Shown: positions 45,218 to 54,838 of the stretch, in pieces | Layout of the letters: each line of letters opens with the position of its first letter | How positions within the stretch are numbered: position 1 is the first letter of the stretch | NCBI GenBank assembly: GCA_040752195.1 | Contig: JBFMFC010000013.1 | Coordinates: 1 to 64,000 of the forward strand | Length of the DNA: 64,000 nucleotides | Source: DSNY01 sp040752195 | GTDB lineage: Bacteria > Pseudomonadota > Gammaproteobacteria > Burkholderiales > Burkholderiaceae_F | Direction of reading: 5' to 3' | Translations under genes and position numbers: made by a program | The notes under the pieces: generated by a model | Told to the model about the DNA's origin: nothing | The model's input: the letters and a program-made list of their open reading frames with translations, nothing else | The model's database searches: none

Positions 45218-46399
45218 CTATCGCTCCTTGATCGCCGCGCGCCGGTTGTACCAGTTCATGAACGCAGCGGTCGACAGCGACGTGGTCAGGTACACGGCCA
45301 TGATGATCGCGATGCACTCGACTGCGCGCCCGGTCTGGTTCAGCGACGTGTTGGCGATCGAGACGACATCCGGATAGCCGATCGCCACCGCGAGCGACGA
45401 GTTTTTCGTCAGATTCAGGTACTGGCTGGTCATCGGCGGGATGATCACGCGCAGCGCCTGCGGCAGGATCACCAGCCGCATCGCCTGCCCCCGGGTCAGG
45501 CCCAGGCTCAAGGCGGCCTCGACCTGTCCGTGCGACACGGAGTTGATGCCCGCGCGCACCACCTCGGCGATGAACGCGGACGTGTACAGCACCAGGCCGA
45601 GCAGGACGGCAAGGAACTCGGGCGTGGCGGTCGCGCCGCCGGAGGTCAGAAAGCCGTCAATCTGGGGAATGCTCCACGCAGTCGGCGCGCCGCCGGCGAT
45701 CCAGCCTGCGGTAGCGGCGGCCAGCACGATCGCGATCGGAACCAGCACCACGCTGCGCGGCTGGCCGGTCAGTTCGAACTGCCGCATCGCCCAGCGCCGG
45801 TACGCCCACGCGACCACGAGTCCGAGCGCGCCGCCGACGGCCGCCAGCGCCTGGCCGAGTCCCCAGACGGGCACCGGAAACTTGAACCCATTGTTGCTCA
45901 GGTAGATCACACCGCCGATCGAGATCGCCTCCGACAGCGGCGGCAGCACGTCGGTCAGGATCAGGTACCACATCAGCAACTGCAGCAGCACCGGCACGTT
46001 GCGGAAGAACTCGACGTACGCGTAAGCGAGGCCGCGCACGATGGCATTGCGCGAGAAGCGCCCGATGCCGAGCAGCGTGCCGAGGATCGTCGCCAGCACG
46101 ATGCCGATCACCGCCACGCGCAGCGTGTTCAGCACGCCGACGGCAAACGCCTTCCAGTACGGGTCGAGCGCGTCGTACGGGATGAGAGTCTCGCCGATGT
46201 CGAAACCGGCCGGTGTCCACAGGAAGTCGAAGCCGCTTTGAATCCCGCGCGCGGCCATGTTGGCCAGCGTGTTGTGCGCGAGATACCAGACGGCGAGGCC
46301 GACCGCCGCAACGGCGACCAGCTGGTAAACAACCCCGCGGAAAGCCTGGCTGCGCCAGGACCAGTCGCGCCGCCTCGGCGGTCCGCGATGATCTGCCAT
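45218..46399 (-). CDS. aapQ: Amino-acid ABC transporter permease (AapQ type)
   Basis: A 393-residue permease with about eight hydrophobic helices. The N-terminal part (FRGVVYQLVAVAAVGLAVWY, then LGRFSRNAIVRGLAYAYVEFFRNVPVLLQL-type sequence) and C-terminal coupling loop (VVRAGINSVSHGQVEAALSL, GLTRGQAMRLVILPQAL) are typical. It partners AapM to form the membrane channel. A structured 168-base gap separates it from the binding-protein gene. Confidence 0.92.
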   Translation of the reverse strand: MADHRGPPRRRDWSWRSQAFRGVVYQLVAVAAVGLAVWYLAHNTLANMAARGIQSGFDFLWTPAGFDIGETLIPYDALDPYWKAFAVGVLNTLRVAVIGIVLATILGTLLGIGRFSRNAIVRGLAYAYVEFFRNVPVLLQLLMWYLILTDVLPPLSEAISIGGVIYLSNNGFKFPVPVWGLGQALAAVGGALGLVVAWAYRRWAMRQFELTGQPRSVVLVPIAIVLAAATAGWIAGGAPTAWSIPQIDGFLTSGGATATPEFLAVLLGLVLYTSAFIAEVVRAGINSVSHGQVEAALSLGLTRGQAMRLVILPQALRVIIPPMTSQYLNLTKNSSLAVAIGYPDVVSIANTSLNQTGRAVECIAIIMAVYLTTSLSTAAFMNWYNRRAAIKER

Positions 46400-46471
46400 C
46401 GTCGAGTGCCCCCTGCGCCGGTGTGCGTCGCGCGGTGTGCCTGCGCTGACGCAGCGACTCTTGGTTCTGAG

Positions 46472-46556
46472 GCAAGCGGGCGGTCATCCGCCCGCTTGCG
46501 TCAGGGCCCTCGTCGTCCGAGGGCCCGCGCGCTCCGCGGCCCGTCGAGGCCGCGGA
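46472..46556 (-). promoter_or_regulatory. Three consecutive hairpins between aapJ and aapQ
   Basis: Perfect stems of 12 bases (46472-46483 with 46488-46499), 9 bases (46504-46512 with 46518-46526) and 9 bases (46533-46541 with 46548-46556) stand in a row. None is followed by a T-run on the minus strand. They sit in the transcribed gap between the binding-protein and permease genes, where partial termination or 3'-end protection commonly raises binding-protein expression. Confidence 0.7.
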
Positions 46557-46567
46557 TCAGCCGGCGC

Positions 46568-47602
46568 TCAGCGCACCGGCGGCGCGTACATGATGCCGCC
46601 CTTGTTCCACAGGGCGTTGACGCCGCGCGGCAGATTCAGCGGCGTCTTCGGACCGACGTTGCGCTCGAAGATCTCGCCGTAGTTGCCGACCGCCTTGATC
46701 GCGCGAACCATCCAGTCGCGGTCCAGTCCCAGCAGCTTGCCGGTGTCTTCGGTCTTGCCGAGCAGGCGTTGCACGACCGGGTCCTGGCTTTCGGCCAGCA
46801 TCTTGTCGACGTTGCCCTTCGTCACGCCGTATTCCTCGGCTTCGATCAGGCCGAACACGACCCACTTGGCGATGGCGAAGAACTCGTCGTCGCCGCGGCG
46901 AACCGCGGGGCCGAGCGGCTCCTTGGAGATCAGCTCCGGCAGGATCACGTGTTCGGCCGGGTTCTTGGCCTCCTTGTTGCGCACCGAAGCCAGCCCGGAC
47001 GCGTCGGTCGTGTACGCAACGCAGCGGCCTGCGAAGTACGCGCCGGTGGCGGCCTCGACCTTTTCGAACACGACCGGCTTGATGTTCAGGTTGTTCGCGC
47101 GCGAGAAGTCGGTCAGGTTCTTCTCGGTCGTCGTGCCCGACTGCACGCACACGGTCGCGCCCTTCAGCTGCTTGGCGCTCTTGATCTTGCTCTTTACCGG
47201 CACCATGAAGCCCTGACCGTCGTAGTAGGTCACGCCGGTGAAGTGCAGGCCGAGCGAAGCGTCGCGTGTCAGCGTCCAGGTGGTGTTGCGCGAAAGGATG
47301 TCGATCTCGCCCGACTGCAGCGCTGTGAAACGCGCCTGCGCGGTCAGCGGGACCCACTTGACCTTGTTCGCGTCGCCGAGGACCGCCGCGGCGATCGCGC
47401 GGCAGACATCGACGTCGAGTCCCGACCAGTTGCCCTGGCTGTCGGCCTGCGAGAACCCCGCCAGACCGGTGTTGACGCCGCAGATCAGTTGCCCGCGGCT
47501 CTTGATCGCGTCCAGCGTCTTGCCGGCGTGTGCCGGTGTCGCGGCAAGGACGCCCGCGGCGAGCAATCCGCCGAACAGCCATTTGCCTGTGTTGATCATC
47601 AT
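46568..47602 (-). CDS. aapJ: Amino-acid ABC transporter substrate-binding protein (AapJ type)
   Basis: A 344-residue periplasmic binding protein for polar amino acids. It has a signal peptide (LFGGLLAAGVLAATPAHA) and the type-3 family blocks DAIKSRGQLICGVNTGLAGF, GLDVDVCRAIAAAV and LQSGEIDILSRNTTWTLTRD, plus YDGQGFMV. Start is at the first of two adjacent ATG codons after GGAGGAG. It is the first gene of the operon. Confidence 0.94.
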   Translation of the reverse strand: MMINTGKWLFGGLLAAGVLAATPAHAGKTLDAIKSRGQLICGVNTGLAGFSQADSQGNWSGLDVDVCRAIAAAVLGDANKVKWVPLTAQARFTALQSGEIDILSRNTTWTLTRDASLGLHFTGVTYYDGQGFMVPVKSKIKSAKQLKGATVCVQSGTTTEKNLTDFSRANNLNIKPVVFEKVEAATGAYFAGRCVAYTTDASGLASVRNKEAKNPAEHVILPELISKEPLGPAVRRGDDEFFAIAKWVVFGLIEAEEYGVTKGNVDKMLAESQDPVVQRLLGKTEDTGKLLGLDRDWMVRAIKAVGNYGEIFERNVGPKTPLNLPRGVNALWNKGGIMYAPPVR

Positions 47603-47877
47603 GTGGAAACGCTCCTCCGTTGAAGTTGGTGCGGTCCGGCACCCGGCCGGACGTCCGCGACTGCCTGCCCGCACCGGGCCGGGCACTGTAACACCCGCGC
47701 CGAAAGCGCAGCAATCGTGCCATCTTCTAGACGTTGCTGCCGGACATTCGCGGCGCACATGCGGGTGCGACGTGGGCGCGCAGGGTGCCGCGCGCACGCG
47801 AACGGGGCGTCAGCCGCGCTGAGCGCGGGCGGTCAAGGAGGCGACGCGGGAAGCGGAGGCCGCCGGCGTGCGCGTGG

Positions 47878-48840
47878 TCAGCGATTCAGCTCGTCGCCGA
47901 GCCGGTCGGTCGGCCAGCGAAGCTGGTCGCGCATCGCCGAGCTCATCGCCAGCTCGAGCTTGAGGTTTTCGGGCGGGATCGGTTGCATGAACCACTTGTC
48001 GTACAGGCGCTCGACGGTGCCGTCGAGCATCAGCGACGCGACGTAGCGGTCGATCGTGCGCTTGAGCTCGGTGTCCTGCTTGCGCAGCAGGATCGCCGCC
48101 GGCTCCAGCACCAGGAACGAGCCGACGATCTGCAGCGCCTCGGGGTTCTTGGACCGCGCGCGCTGGCCGGCGAGCAGCAGGTCGATCGTCGCGAAGGCGT
48201 CGACTTCGCCGCGCTCCAGCGCGTGCGTGCAGTCGTCGTAACCCTTGTACTCGACGAGCTGCGTGCCACGCAGGATGCCCCCCTTGATACGGGACTCGAG
48301 CAGCGGCACCGAGTTGGTTCCGGGAACGACGCAGATGCGTTTGCCCGGAAGATCGTGGATGCCGCGGATCTTCGAGTCGGTCCGCACGAGGAAGCGGGGC
48401 CCGGTGAACAGGTACGGCATCGAGTAGCCGGCCCCTTTGCTTCGCCGCAGCGGGTCGTTGATCGTGTTGCCGCACTCGATGTCGGCCTTGCCGCTGTCGA
48501 TCACGTCGAAGCGCGTGCGCGCGCTGACTTCGACCCAGGTGATCTTCAGCGGCTTCTTGAGGTCGCGCTCCATCAGCCGCACGATCTCGCGGCACACGTC
48601 GATGCCATAGCCGACCGGCTGCTTGTTCGCGTCCAGATACGCGACCGGGAAAGCGTCCGGGCGGTTGGCGATCGTCACGACGCCGGTTTCGCGGATCTTG
48701 GCGAGCCGCGGCGGCAGCTTGGCCGCACCGTTGGCGGCGGGTGCGCCGGCGGTCTGCGCGGCGGCGGGAACGGCGACGGCCAACAGCGCAAGGGCCATGC
48801 CGCCAAGGACGGAGCGGGACAAGCGCGGCGCGAAGCTCAT
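47878..48840 (-). CDS. Second amino-acid ABC substrate-binding protein
   Basis: A 320-residue GltI/DEBP-like periplasmic protein with signal peptide (GMALALLAVAVPAAAQ) and blocks KIRETGVVTIANRPDAFPVA, GYGIDVCREIVRLMERDL, DSGKADIECGNTINDPLRR and YDKWFMQPIPPENL. It resembles glutamate/aspartate-binding proteins. It lies just upstream of aapJ on the same strand with no permease of its own, so it may share the Aap channel or serve one encoded elsewhere. Confidence 0.9.
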   Translation of the reverse strand: MSFAPRLSRSVLGGMALALLAVAVPAAAQTAGAPAANGAAKLPPRLAKIRETGVVTIANRPDAFPVAYLDANKQPVGYGIDVCREIVRLMERDLKKPLKITWVEVSARTRFDVIDSGKADIECGNTINDPLRRSKGAGYSMPYLFTGPRFLVRTDSKIRGIHDLPGKRICVVPGTNSVPLLESRIKGGILRGTQLVEYKGYDDCTHALERGEVDAFATIDLLLAGQRARSKNPEALQIVGSFLVLEPAAILLRKQDTELKRTIDRYVASLMLDGTVERLYDKWFMQPIPPENLKLELAMSSAMRDQLRWPTDRLGDELNR

Positions 48841-49026
48841 GGGCGGGTTCGGTCCAGGGTGCGGGAAATCGCGCGCCAGTCTACCCTCGGGACGCGGCCC
48901 CCTTGCGGCGAATTCGGGTCCGATTCGCGCGCACTTCGCGCGGCCGGGCGCGGCACGGACGAGGCGCGCACGGCGGCCGTCACGTATCCGCGCGAGGGGG
49001 GCAACGGCGCGCGTCCGCTCGCCCGC

Positions 49027-50871
49027 TCACGCCGCCGCGGGCAGTTCGCGTTCGGCCTGCTCCTGCTGCTGAAGCAGCCACATGCGCGCGTACACGCTCG
49101 CCTGCGGGCCGCGCGCGAGCAGTTCGGCGTGCGTTCCGCGCTCGACGATGCGGCCGTGCTCCATCACCAGGATCTGGTCGGCGTCGACGATCGTCGACAG
49201 GCGGTGCGCGATCACGAGCGTGGTGCGGTTGCGCGCGATCTCCGCGAGTTCGGCCTGGATCGCGCGCTCGGTGCGCGAGTCGAGCGCCGACGTCGCCTCG
49301 TCGAAGACCAAGATCGGCGGGTTCTTCAGCAGCGTGCGGGCGATCGCCACGCGCTGCTTCTCGCCGCCCGACAGCTTCAGCCCGCGCTCACCGACCACCG
49401 TGGCGTAGCCGTCGGGCAGCCGCTCGATGAAATCGTGGATGTGCGCGGCCTTGGCCGCCGCGATCACCTCTTGGCGCGAGGCACCGGGCCGGCCATAGGC
49501 GATGTTGTATTCGATCGTGTCGTTGAACAGCACCGTGTCCTGCGGCACGATTCCGATCGCCGCGCGCAGCGAGCTTTGCGTCACGTCGCGGATGTCCTGC
49601 CCGTCGATCGTGATGCGGCCGCGGTCGACGTCGTAGAAGCGGAACAGCAGCCGCGCGAGCGTGGACTTGCCGGAGCCGGTGGTCCCGACCACGGCGGTCG
49701 TCGTTCCGGCGGGGATCGTGAAGTCGACGTCGAACAGTACCTGCCGGCGCGGGTCATACGCGAAATCGACGTGCTCGAAGCGCACTTCGCCGCCGCGTAC
49801 GACGAGCGGCTTGGCGCCTGGGCGGTCGGCGATCTCGCGTTCGACCTGCATCAGCCGGAACATCCGGTCCATGTCCGCGAGCGCCTGCTTGATCTCGCGA
49901 TAGATCACGCCGAGGAAGTTCAGCGGCATGTAAAGCTGCAGCATGAACGCGTTGATCAGCACCAGGTCGCCGATCGTCATGCGGCCTGCGGCCACACCGA
50001 CCGCCGCGCGCCACAGCATCAACGTCAGCCCGACCGCGATGATCGCCGCCTGGCCCGCGTTCAGCACGTTCAGCGACCGCTGCGACAGCAGCGCCGCGCG
50101 TTCCTGCTGCGCCAGCGTCGCGTCGTAGCGGCGCGCCTCGTACTCCTCGTTGTTGAAGTACTTGACGGTCTCGAAGTTGAGCAGGCTGTCGACGGCGCGC
50201 GCGCTGGCTTTCGCGTCGAGCTCGTTCATCTCGCGCCTGAAGCGCGTTCGCCAGTTGGTGACCGTGAAGGTGAACGCGACGTAGACGACCAGGCTCAGCG
50301 CGACGATCACCGCGAACCACACCTCGTAGTTCAGCAGCAGGTAGCCCAGCACCAGCGACAGCTCGAGCAGCGTCGGCAGGATCGAATACAGCGTGTAGCT
50401 GATCAGCGACGAGATGCCGCGGATGCCGTGGTCGATCTCGCGCGTCACGGCGCCGGTGCGCCGATCGAGATGGAAGCGCAGCGACAGCGAGTGCAGGTGC
50501 CGGAAGGTCTTCAGCGCGAGCGTGCGCACCGCCGACTGCGTGACGCGGGCGAAGAAGAACTCGCGCAGCTCGGTGAAAACCGTCGTCGACAGCCGCAGCA
50601 GGCCGTAGCCGACGATCAGCGCGAGCGGGACCGCCGCGAACGCCTGCGCCGGCGCCTGCGCGAAGGCGTCGACGATGTGCTTGAGCACGATCGGCACCGC
50701 CACGGTCGCGAGCTTGGCCGCGACCAGGCAGGCGACCGCGAACAGCACGCGGCCTTTGTAGCTCCACAGATAGGGCAGCAGCGTGGCGAGCGCGCGCCAC
50801 TCGTTGCGTGCCGCGCCCGGCTCGGGCGGAAGCCGCGGGACGTGCCCGACCGGCGGCATGGCTCCTCTCAT
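49027..50871 (-). CDS. Atm1-like ABC exporter (permease-ATPase fusion)
   Basis: A 614-residue half-transporter of the ABCB7/Atm1/HMT1 group. Six membrane helices (about 30-320) precede the ATPase domain with Walker A VVGTTGSGKSTLARLL, signature LKLSGGEKQRVAIARTLL and Walker B ILVFDEATSALD. Relatives export glutathione-linked metal or sulfur compounds. Two ATGs, four codons apart, could start translation; neither has an ideally spaced ribosome site. Divergent from an SDR gene. Confidence 0.9.
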   Translation of the reverse strand: MRGAMPPVGHVPRLPPEPGAARNEWRALATLLPYLWSYKGRVLFAVACLVAAKLATVAVPIVLKHIVDAFAQAPAQAFAAVPLALIVGYGLLRLSTTVFTELREFFFARVTQSAVRTLALKTFRHLHSLSLRFHLDRRTGAVTREIDHGIRGISSLISYTLYSILPTLLELSLVLGYLLLNYEVWFAVIVALSLVVYVAFTFTVTNWRTRFRREMNELDAKASARAVDSLLNFETVKYFNNEEYEARRYDATLAQQERAALLSQRSLNVLNAGQAAIIAVGLTLMLWRAAVGVAAGRMTIGDLVLINAFMLQLYMPLNFLGVIYREIKQALADMDRMFRLMQVEREIADRPGAKPLVVRGGEVRFEHVDFAYDPRRQVLFDVDFTIPAGTTTAVVGTTGSGKSTLARLLFRFYDVDRGRITIDGQDIRDVTQSSLRAAIGIVPQDTVLFNDTIEYNIAYGRPGASRQEVIAAAKAAHIHDFIERLPDGYATVVGERGLKLSGGEKQRVAIARTLLKNPPILVFDEATSALDSRTERAIQAELAEIARNRTTLVIAHRLSTIVDADQILVMEHGRIVERGTHAELLARGPQASVYARMWLLQQQEQAERELPAAA

Positions 50872-50964
50872 CGTGGGTTTCGCAGCGGTTGCGTTGCGGT
50901 TGCGGTGTTGGGATTATCCGTCCGAAACCCGAAGCCAACGAACCGCGCGAGGACGCCGCCCGCC

Positions 50965-51780
50965 ATGCGCTACACCGACCGCACGATCGTCATCACGGGC
51001 GCTTCCGACGGCATCGGCGCCGAGCTTGCTCGCCGGCTTGCGCCCGAAGGGCCGAGGCTCGCACTGGCCGCGCGCAACGCCGAACGGCTCGAGCGCGTCG
51101 CCGCCGACTGCCGTGCGCGCGGCGCGCGCGCCATGGCGGTGACCGCCGATGTCGCGATCGACGGCGACTGCCGGCGGCTCGTCGAGCGTGCGGCGGACGA
51201 GTTCGGCGGCATCGACGTGCTGGTCGCCAACGCCGGCGTGTCGATGCACGCGCGCTTCGACGAGATCGAGGACTTCTCGACGTTCGAGCGGCTCTGGCGC
51301 GTCAACTGCCTCGGCACGATCGCATGCACGCGCTACGCGTGGCCGTACCTGAAAGCCGGCCGCGGCCAGGTCGTCGGCGTGTGCAGCCTCGCCGGCAGGA
51401 CCGGCGTTCCGGGGCGAACGACGTATTGCATGAGCAAGTTCGCGCAGGCGGGCTTTCTCGAAGCGCTGCGCATCGAGGCCGAGGACCACGGTATCGCGGT
51501 GACGGTCGTCTATCCGGGCGTGGTCGCAACCGAAACGCGCCGCCGCGGCTTCAACGGCCGCGGCGAACCGGCCGGCGTGTCGGCCCTCGAAGAAGCCGGC
51601 GCCATGCCCGTCGACGAGTGCGCGCGGCAGATCGCCGCCGCGATGCGAGCGCGCCGGCGCGAGCTCGTGATGACTCCGAAAGCGAAGGTCGGCCTGTGGC
51701 TCAAGCTGATCGCGCCGCGCGTCGTCGACAGGATGGCGCGGGCGGCGCTGAAGCGGCAGCACTCGGGCTCGACGACGTAG
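50965..51780 (+). CDS. Short-chain dehydrogenase/reductase
   Basis: A 271-residue classical SDR with cofactor motif TGASDGIGAELA, NAG motif VLVANAGVS, catalytic Ser in VCSLAGRTG and Tyr/Lys in TTYCMSKFA. The C-terminal part has a basic stretch (AMRARRRELVM, then RMARAALKRQ) typical of SDRs of the DltE/YqjQ type. Substrate cannot be told from sequence. Confidence 0.88.
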   Translation: MRYTDRTIVITGASDGIGAELARRLAPEGPRLALAARNAERLERVAADCRARGARAMAVTADVAIDGDCRRLVERAADEFGGIDVLVANAGVSMHARFDEIEDFSTFERLWRVNCLGTIACTRYAWPYLKAGRGQVVGVCSLAGRTGVPGRTTYCMSKFAQAGFLEALRIEAEDHGIAVTVVYPGVVATETRRRGFNGRGEPAGVSALEEAGAMPVDECARQIAAAMRARRRELVMTPKAKVGLWLKLIAPRVVDRMARAALKRQHSGSTT

Positions 51781-51863
51781 GATTCGTTCCGCGGCGGCGG
51801 CCGGATGGTTCGTTGCCGAACCCTGCACCCTGGACTCCCGATCTCGCGTCCCACATCCCCGCC

Positions 51864-52265
51864 ATGCCCGATCCCGCCTCGCTGCCCACCGACGAAGTCC
51901 CGGTACTGCGCGTCATGCCGATGCCGGCCGATGCCAACATCCACGGCGACGTGTTCGGTGGCTGGATCATGGCGCACGTCGATGTCGCCGGCGCGATTCC
52001 TGCCGCGCGCCGCGCCAACGGTCGCGTGGCCACCGTCGCGGTCACGAGCTTCCTCTTCAAGAACCCGGTGTTCGTCGGCGACCTGCTGAGCTTCTACGCC
52101 AAGATCGTGAAGACCGGGAACACCTCGGTCACGGTCGAAGTCGAGGTGTACGCCGAGCGCATGCGACTGCAGACCGAAGTGGTCAAGGTCACCGAAGCCA
52201 CGCTCGTTTACGTGGCCACCGGCGACGATCGCAAGCCGCGGCCGTTGCCGCCGTTGCCGGCATAG
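51864..52265 (+). CDS. Acyl-CoA thioesterase (YciA type hotdog fold)
   Basis: A 133-residue single hotdog domain with MPMPADANIHGDVFGGWIMAH, the acyl-CoA hydrolase signature including the catalytic Asp in ANIHGDVFGGW, and SFLFKNPVFVGDLLSFYAK. Members hydrolyse a broad range of acyl-CoAs. It follows the SDR gene on the same strand after 83 bases. Confidence 0.9.
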   Translation: MPDPASLPTDEVPVLRVMPMPADANIHGDVFGGWIMAHVDVAGAIPAARRANGRVATVAVTSFLFKNPVFVGDLLSFYAKIVKTGNTSVTVEVEVYAERMRLQTEVVKVTEATLVYVATGDDRKPRPLPPLPA

Positions 52266-52273
52266 CGCGCTGC

Positions 52274-53182
52274 TCAGCGCCCGATCAGTTCCGCAACGAT
52301 CCGCCGGAACTCGCCCGCGTTGCGTTGCGCCTTGTCCTCGTGGCAGTTGTTGAACAGCACGTGTACGCGGCGCGCGCGACGGGCGAGATCCTGCGCGTTC
52401 GAGGCGAGCGTCTGCAGCTCCGCCGTCGAATACAGGTAGTTGAACCGCTCGGCCGAGCTGGCGAGCCCTTTCCTGGTCCACATCTCGCGGTTGCGCCCGT
52501 GCAGGCGCAGGATCGCCAGATCGGGACACGTGACCTCCCAGACCTGCGGAACGCTCGAGGCGAAACCCTGCGGCTCGTCGACCACGACGTGTACCAGCGC
52601 GTGATCGCGCTCGAACGCGAGCGTCTTGTCGCGCGTGCGGTCGCCGAACCACGATTTGTTGCGGAATTCGACTGCGAGCCGAAAGTCTTCGAGCATCTTC
52701 GCGCAATGCGCGATGTGCGCGAAGCTCGCGTCGCCGAAGACGAACCACGGCGCGAACTGCAGCAGCACGGCGCCGAGCTTGCCCGACTGCCGCAGCGGCT
52801 CCATCCCCAAGCGGAAGCGCCGCCACAGTTCGCTGCGGATCTCCTCGGGAAGGTCGGCGTAGTAGACGTTCGGCTTGTCCGTCGCCGGCAGCGCCTTGCG
52901 CAGATCCGCAGGCAGCGCGGACGGCTGCGCCGGATGGCCGGTGAACAGGCGAAACGCCTTCGCGTCGAAGACGAAGTGCGCCGGCGTGCGCTCGACCCAC
53001 AGTTGCGCCGTGCGCGGACTGGGCAGCGCGTAGTAGGTGCTGTCGATCTCGACCAGCGGAAAGTGCGACGCGTAGTACTGCAGCCGCGCTTCGGCGGTCT
53101 TCGCCTCGGGCGGATAGAAGCGGCCCGACTTGATCAGCGTGGGGTCGGTCCACGACGCGGTACCGACGAGGATCTCACCCAT
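52274..53182 (-). CDS. DUF72 family protein
   Basis: A 302-residue TIM-barrel-like protein of the YecE/DUF72 family: ILVGTASWTDPTLIKSGRFY at the start, VEIDSTYYALPS, LAVEFRNKSWF and YLYSTAEL followed by HVLFNNCHEDKAQRNA. The biochemical role is unknown, though the fold resembles sugar-processing or nuclease TIM barrels. It converges with the thioesterase gene. Confidence 0.9.
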   Translation of the reverse strand: MGEILVGTASWTDPTLIKSGRFYPPEAKTAEARLQYYASHFPLVEIDSTYYALPSPRTAQLWVERTPAHFVFDAKAFRLFTGHPAQPSALPADLRKALPATDKPNVYYADLPEEIRSELWRRFRLGMEPLRQSGKLGAVLLQFAPWFVFGDASFAHIAHCAKMLEDFRLAVEFRNKSWFGDRTRDKTLAFERDHALVHVVVDEPQGFASSVPQVWEVTCPDLAILRLHGRNREMWTRKGLASSAERFNYLYSTAELQTLASNAQDLARRARRVHVLFNNCHEDKAQRNAGEFRRIVAELIGR

Positions 53183-53219
53183 GCGGCCGATCGACTCGCA
53201 AACACCGCGACCGCATCGC

Positions 53220-53885
53220 TCACTGCCCGCCCTGCACGAGCGCGATGCGCCGGCGCAACCGTTCCGCCTCCGCGCGATCGCCCGCTTTCTCCGCGCGCGC
53301 AAGCTGCACGTTGAGCCAGGCAAGCAGCGGGCGCCGCCAGCCCTGCGCCGACGCGGCGTCGATCGCGAGCGCGATCGTCGCGGGCGTGGCGCGGTTCGCG
53401 CGGAACAGCACGCCGGCCGCGACCAGCCGCGCGAGCGGATCTTCGATCGCGCGCAGCGCGGCGTCCGCGCCGTCGGCGCCGACGCTCGCCGCGACGGCGC
53501 GATGCGGTGCCGGCAGCAGCGCCGCATCCTGCGGCTGCGGACGCGCGGCGAGGTAGTCGGCGTAGGCGCGTTCGGCCGCCGCGGCGTCGGCGCGCAGTCT
53601 TTCGAAGCCCTCGCACGGCTCCGGCTCGAGGCTTGCGACGCGCGCGGCGCAGCGTACGAGCTCGACGCGCACGACCAGATCCGCGCGCCCCGTGCGCGCG
53701 ACTTCGCCGCGGGCGCGCTCGAACTCGACCGCCGCGACGCGCGAGTCGCCCTTCAGGTACGCGGTGGTCGAACGCTCGAGCGCGGACCTCGCGTTGGTCT
53801 GCCAGTCCGGCGGCAGCGGACCGCCCGCGCAGCCCGCCAGCGCCAGCGCAGCGGCGGCGAGCCCACGGCGCGCGCTCACCCTCAT
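53220..53885 (-). CDS. Putative lipoprotein of the mla-like operon
   Basis: A 221-residue protein with a lipoprotein signal ending in the lipobox LALAGC. The mature part is Ala/Arg-rich and helical, resembling a degenerate TPR array (ADYLAARPQPQDAAL, then LAWLNVQLARAEKAGDRAEA). It overlaps the mlaD stop by four bases (ATGA), so it is coupled to the lipid-transport genes. It may serve as the outer-membrane partner, but it does not resemble PqiC or MlaA closely. Confidence 0.7.
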   Translation of the reverse strand: MRVSARRGLAAAALALAGCAGGPLPPDWQTNARSALERSTTAYLKGDSRVAAVEFERARGEVARTGRADLVVRVELVRCAARVASLEPEPCEGFERLRADAAAAERAYADYLAARPQPQDAALLPAPHRAVAASVGADGADAALRAIEDPLARLVAAGVLFRANRATPATIALAIDAASAQGWRRPLLAWLNVQLARAEKAGDRAEAERLRRRIALVQGGQ

Positions 53886-54838
53886 GGCAGCCGGATCTCC
53901 GTGTCGCGCGCGAACGGCCAGCGGCGGTTGATCTCGTCGACCAGCGATTCGATCTTGCGCAGATTGACCTCGATCTCCGTGCGCAGCGCGGCGAGATCGG
54001 TCGTCGCGACCTTGGTATTGGCGGCGATCGCCTGCGTTTCCTCCAGCACCGCGTCGACTTTCTTCAGCGTCGTCCGCGCCTCGCCCAGCATCGCGTTGAG
54101 CTGGACGATCGTCGCGCGCGCATCGCGCACGAGGCCTTCGTCGCCGAACACCTGCGCGTCGGTCTTGGCGACCAGCCCGTCCATGCGCGCAAGCAGCGCG
54201 TTGGTGCGATCGAGCGCGGCCACGAGCTTGCGCGCATCGCGCTCGTTGCCCATCAGAACGCCGAGCGCGCCGCGCGGGCCTTTCAGCCGCTCGGTCACGG
54301 TCTGCACGTTGCCAAGGCTCGTTGCGAGCGGCGCATCCTGCGCCGTGATCGCGGTCATGTTGCGGACCAGCTCGCGCGTCTCGGACACCAGCCGCGGCAG
54401 CTCGGCGGTGGCGTCGCCGATCAGCACCCTGCGCTCGGCGCCGTCGGGCAGCGGCGGATCGGTCGGAATTCCCGTGAACGCCCGGATGCTGGTGCTGCCG
54501 ACGAGCCCGCGCGTCAGCGTGAACACGCTCGACGTGCGCAGCCGGTGCGCGTCCTTCTTCGGTACGTCGATTACGATGCGCGCCGCGCCGTCGTCGGCGA
54601 GTTCGATGCGGCGCACGCGACCGATCGGGAACCCCGAGAACGTCAGGTCCATGCCGACCTGCACACCCTCCGAGTCGTCGGCGACGAGCACGAGTTGCTG
54701 TGTCGGTTCGAACGCGCCGCGCGCGTACAGCACGTAGACGACCGCCCCGCCGACCAGCAGCACGAGCAGCACCAGCAGCAGCGCGGCCTTGAGTTCCAGA
54801 TGCGCGATCGGCGGCGGGGAGTCCGGATTCATGGGCAT
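53882..54838 (-). CDS. mlaD: MlaD-like MCE domain protein
   Basis: A 318-residue periplasmic MCE protein for inter-membrane phospholipid transport. One N-terminal helix (LKAALLLVLLVLLVGGAVVY) anchors it. The MCE domain follows (about 45-120; VLVADDSEGVQVGMDLTFSG, then FPIGRVRRIELADDG). A long helical C-terminal region (VAALDRTNALLARMDGLVAK) suggests a tunnel-forming needle, as in PqiB/YebT or longer MlaD relatives. The start overlaps the mlaE stop by one base (TGATG); a start two codons later is possible. Confidence 0.85.
   Translation of the reverse strand: MPMNPDSPPPIAHLELKAALLLVLLVLLVGGAVVYVLYARGAFEPTQQLVLVADDSEGVQVGMDLTFSGFPIGRVRRIELADDGAARIVIDVPKKDAHRLRTSSVFTLTRGLVGSTSIRAFTGIPTDPPLPDGAERRVLIGDATAELPRLVSETRELVRNMTAITAQDAPLATSLGNVQTVTERLKGPRGALGVLMGNERDARKLVAALDRTNALLARMDGLVAKTDAQVFGDEGLVRDARATIVQLNAMLGEARTTLKKVDAVLEETQAIAANTKVATTDLAALRTEIEVNLRKIESLVDEINRRWPFARDTEIRLP

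Noticed and set aside
47734..51780. A 1348-codon plus-strand open frame
   Set aside because: It runs antisense to two minus-strand genes with clear domains and merely joins the real SDR frame at its end; long antisense frames are common in DNA this GC-rich.
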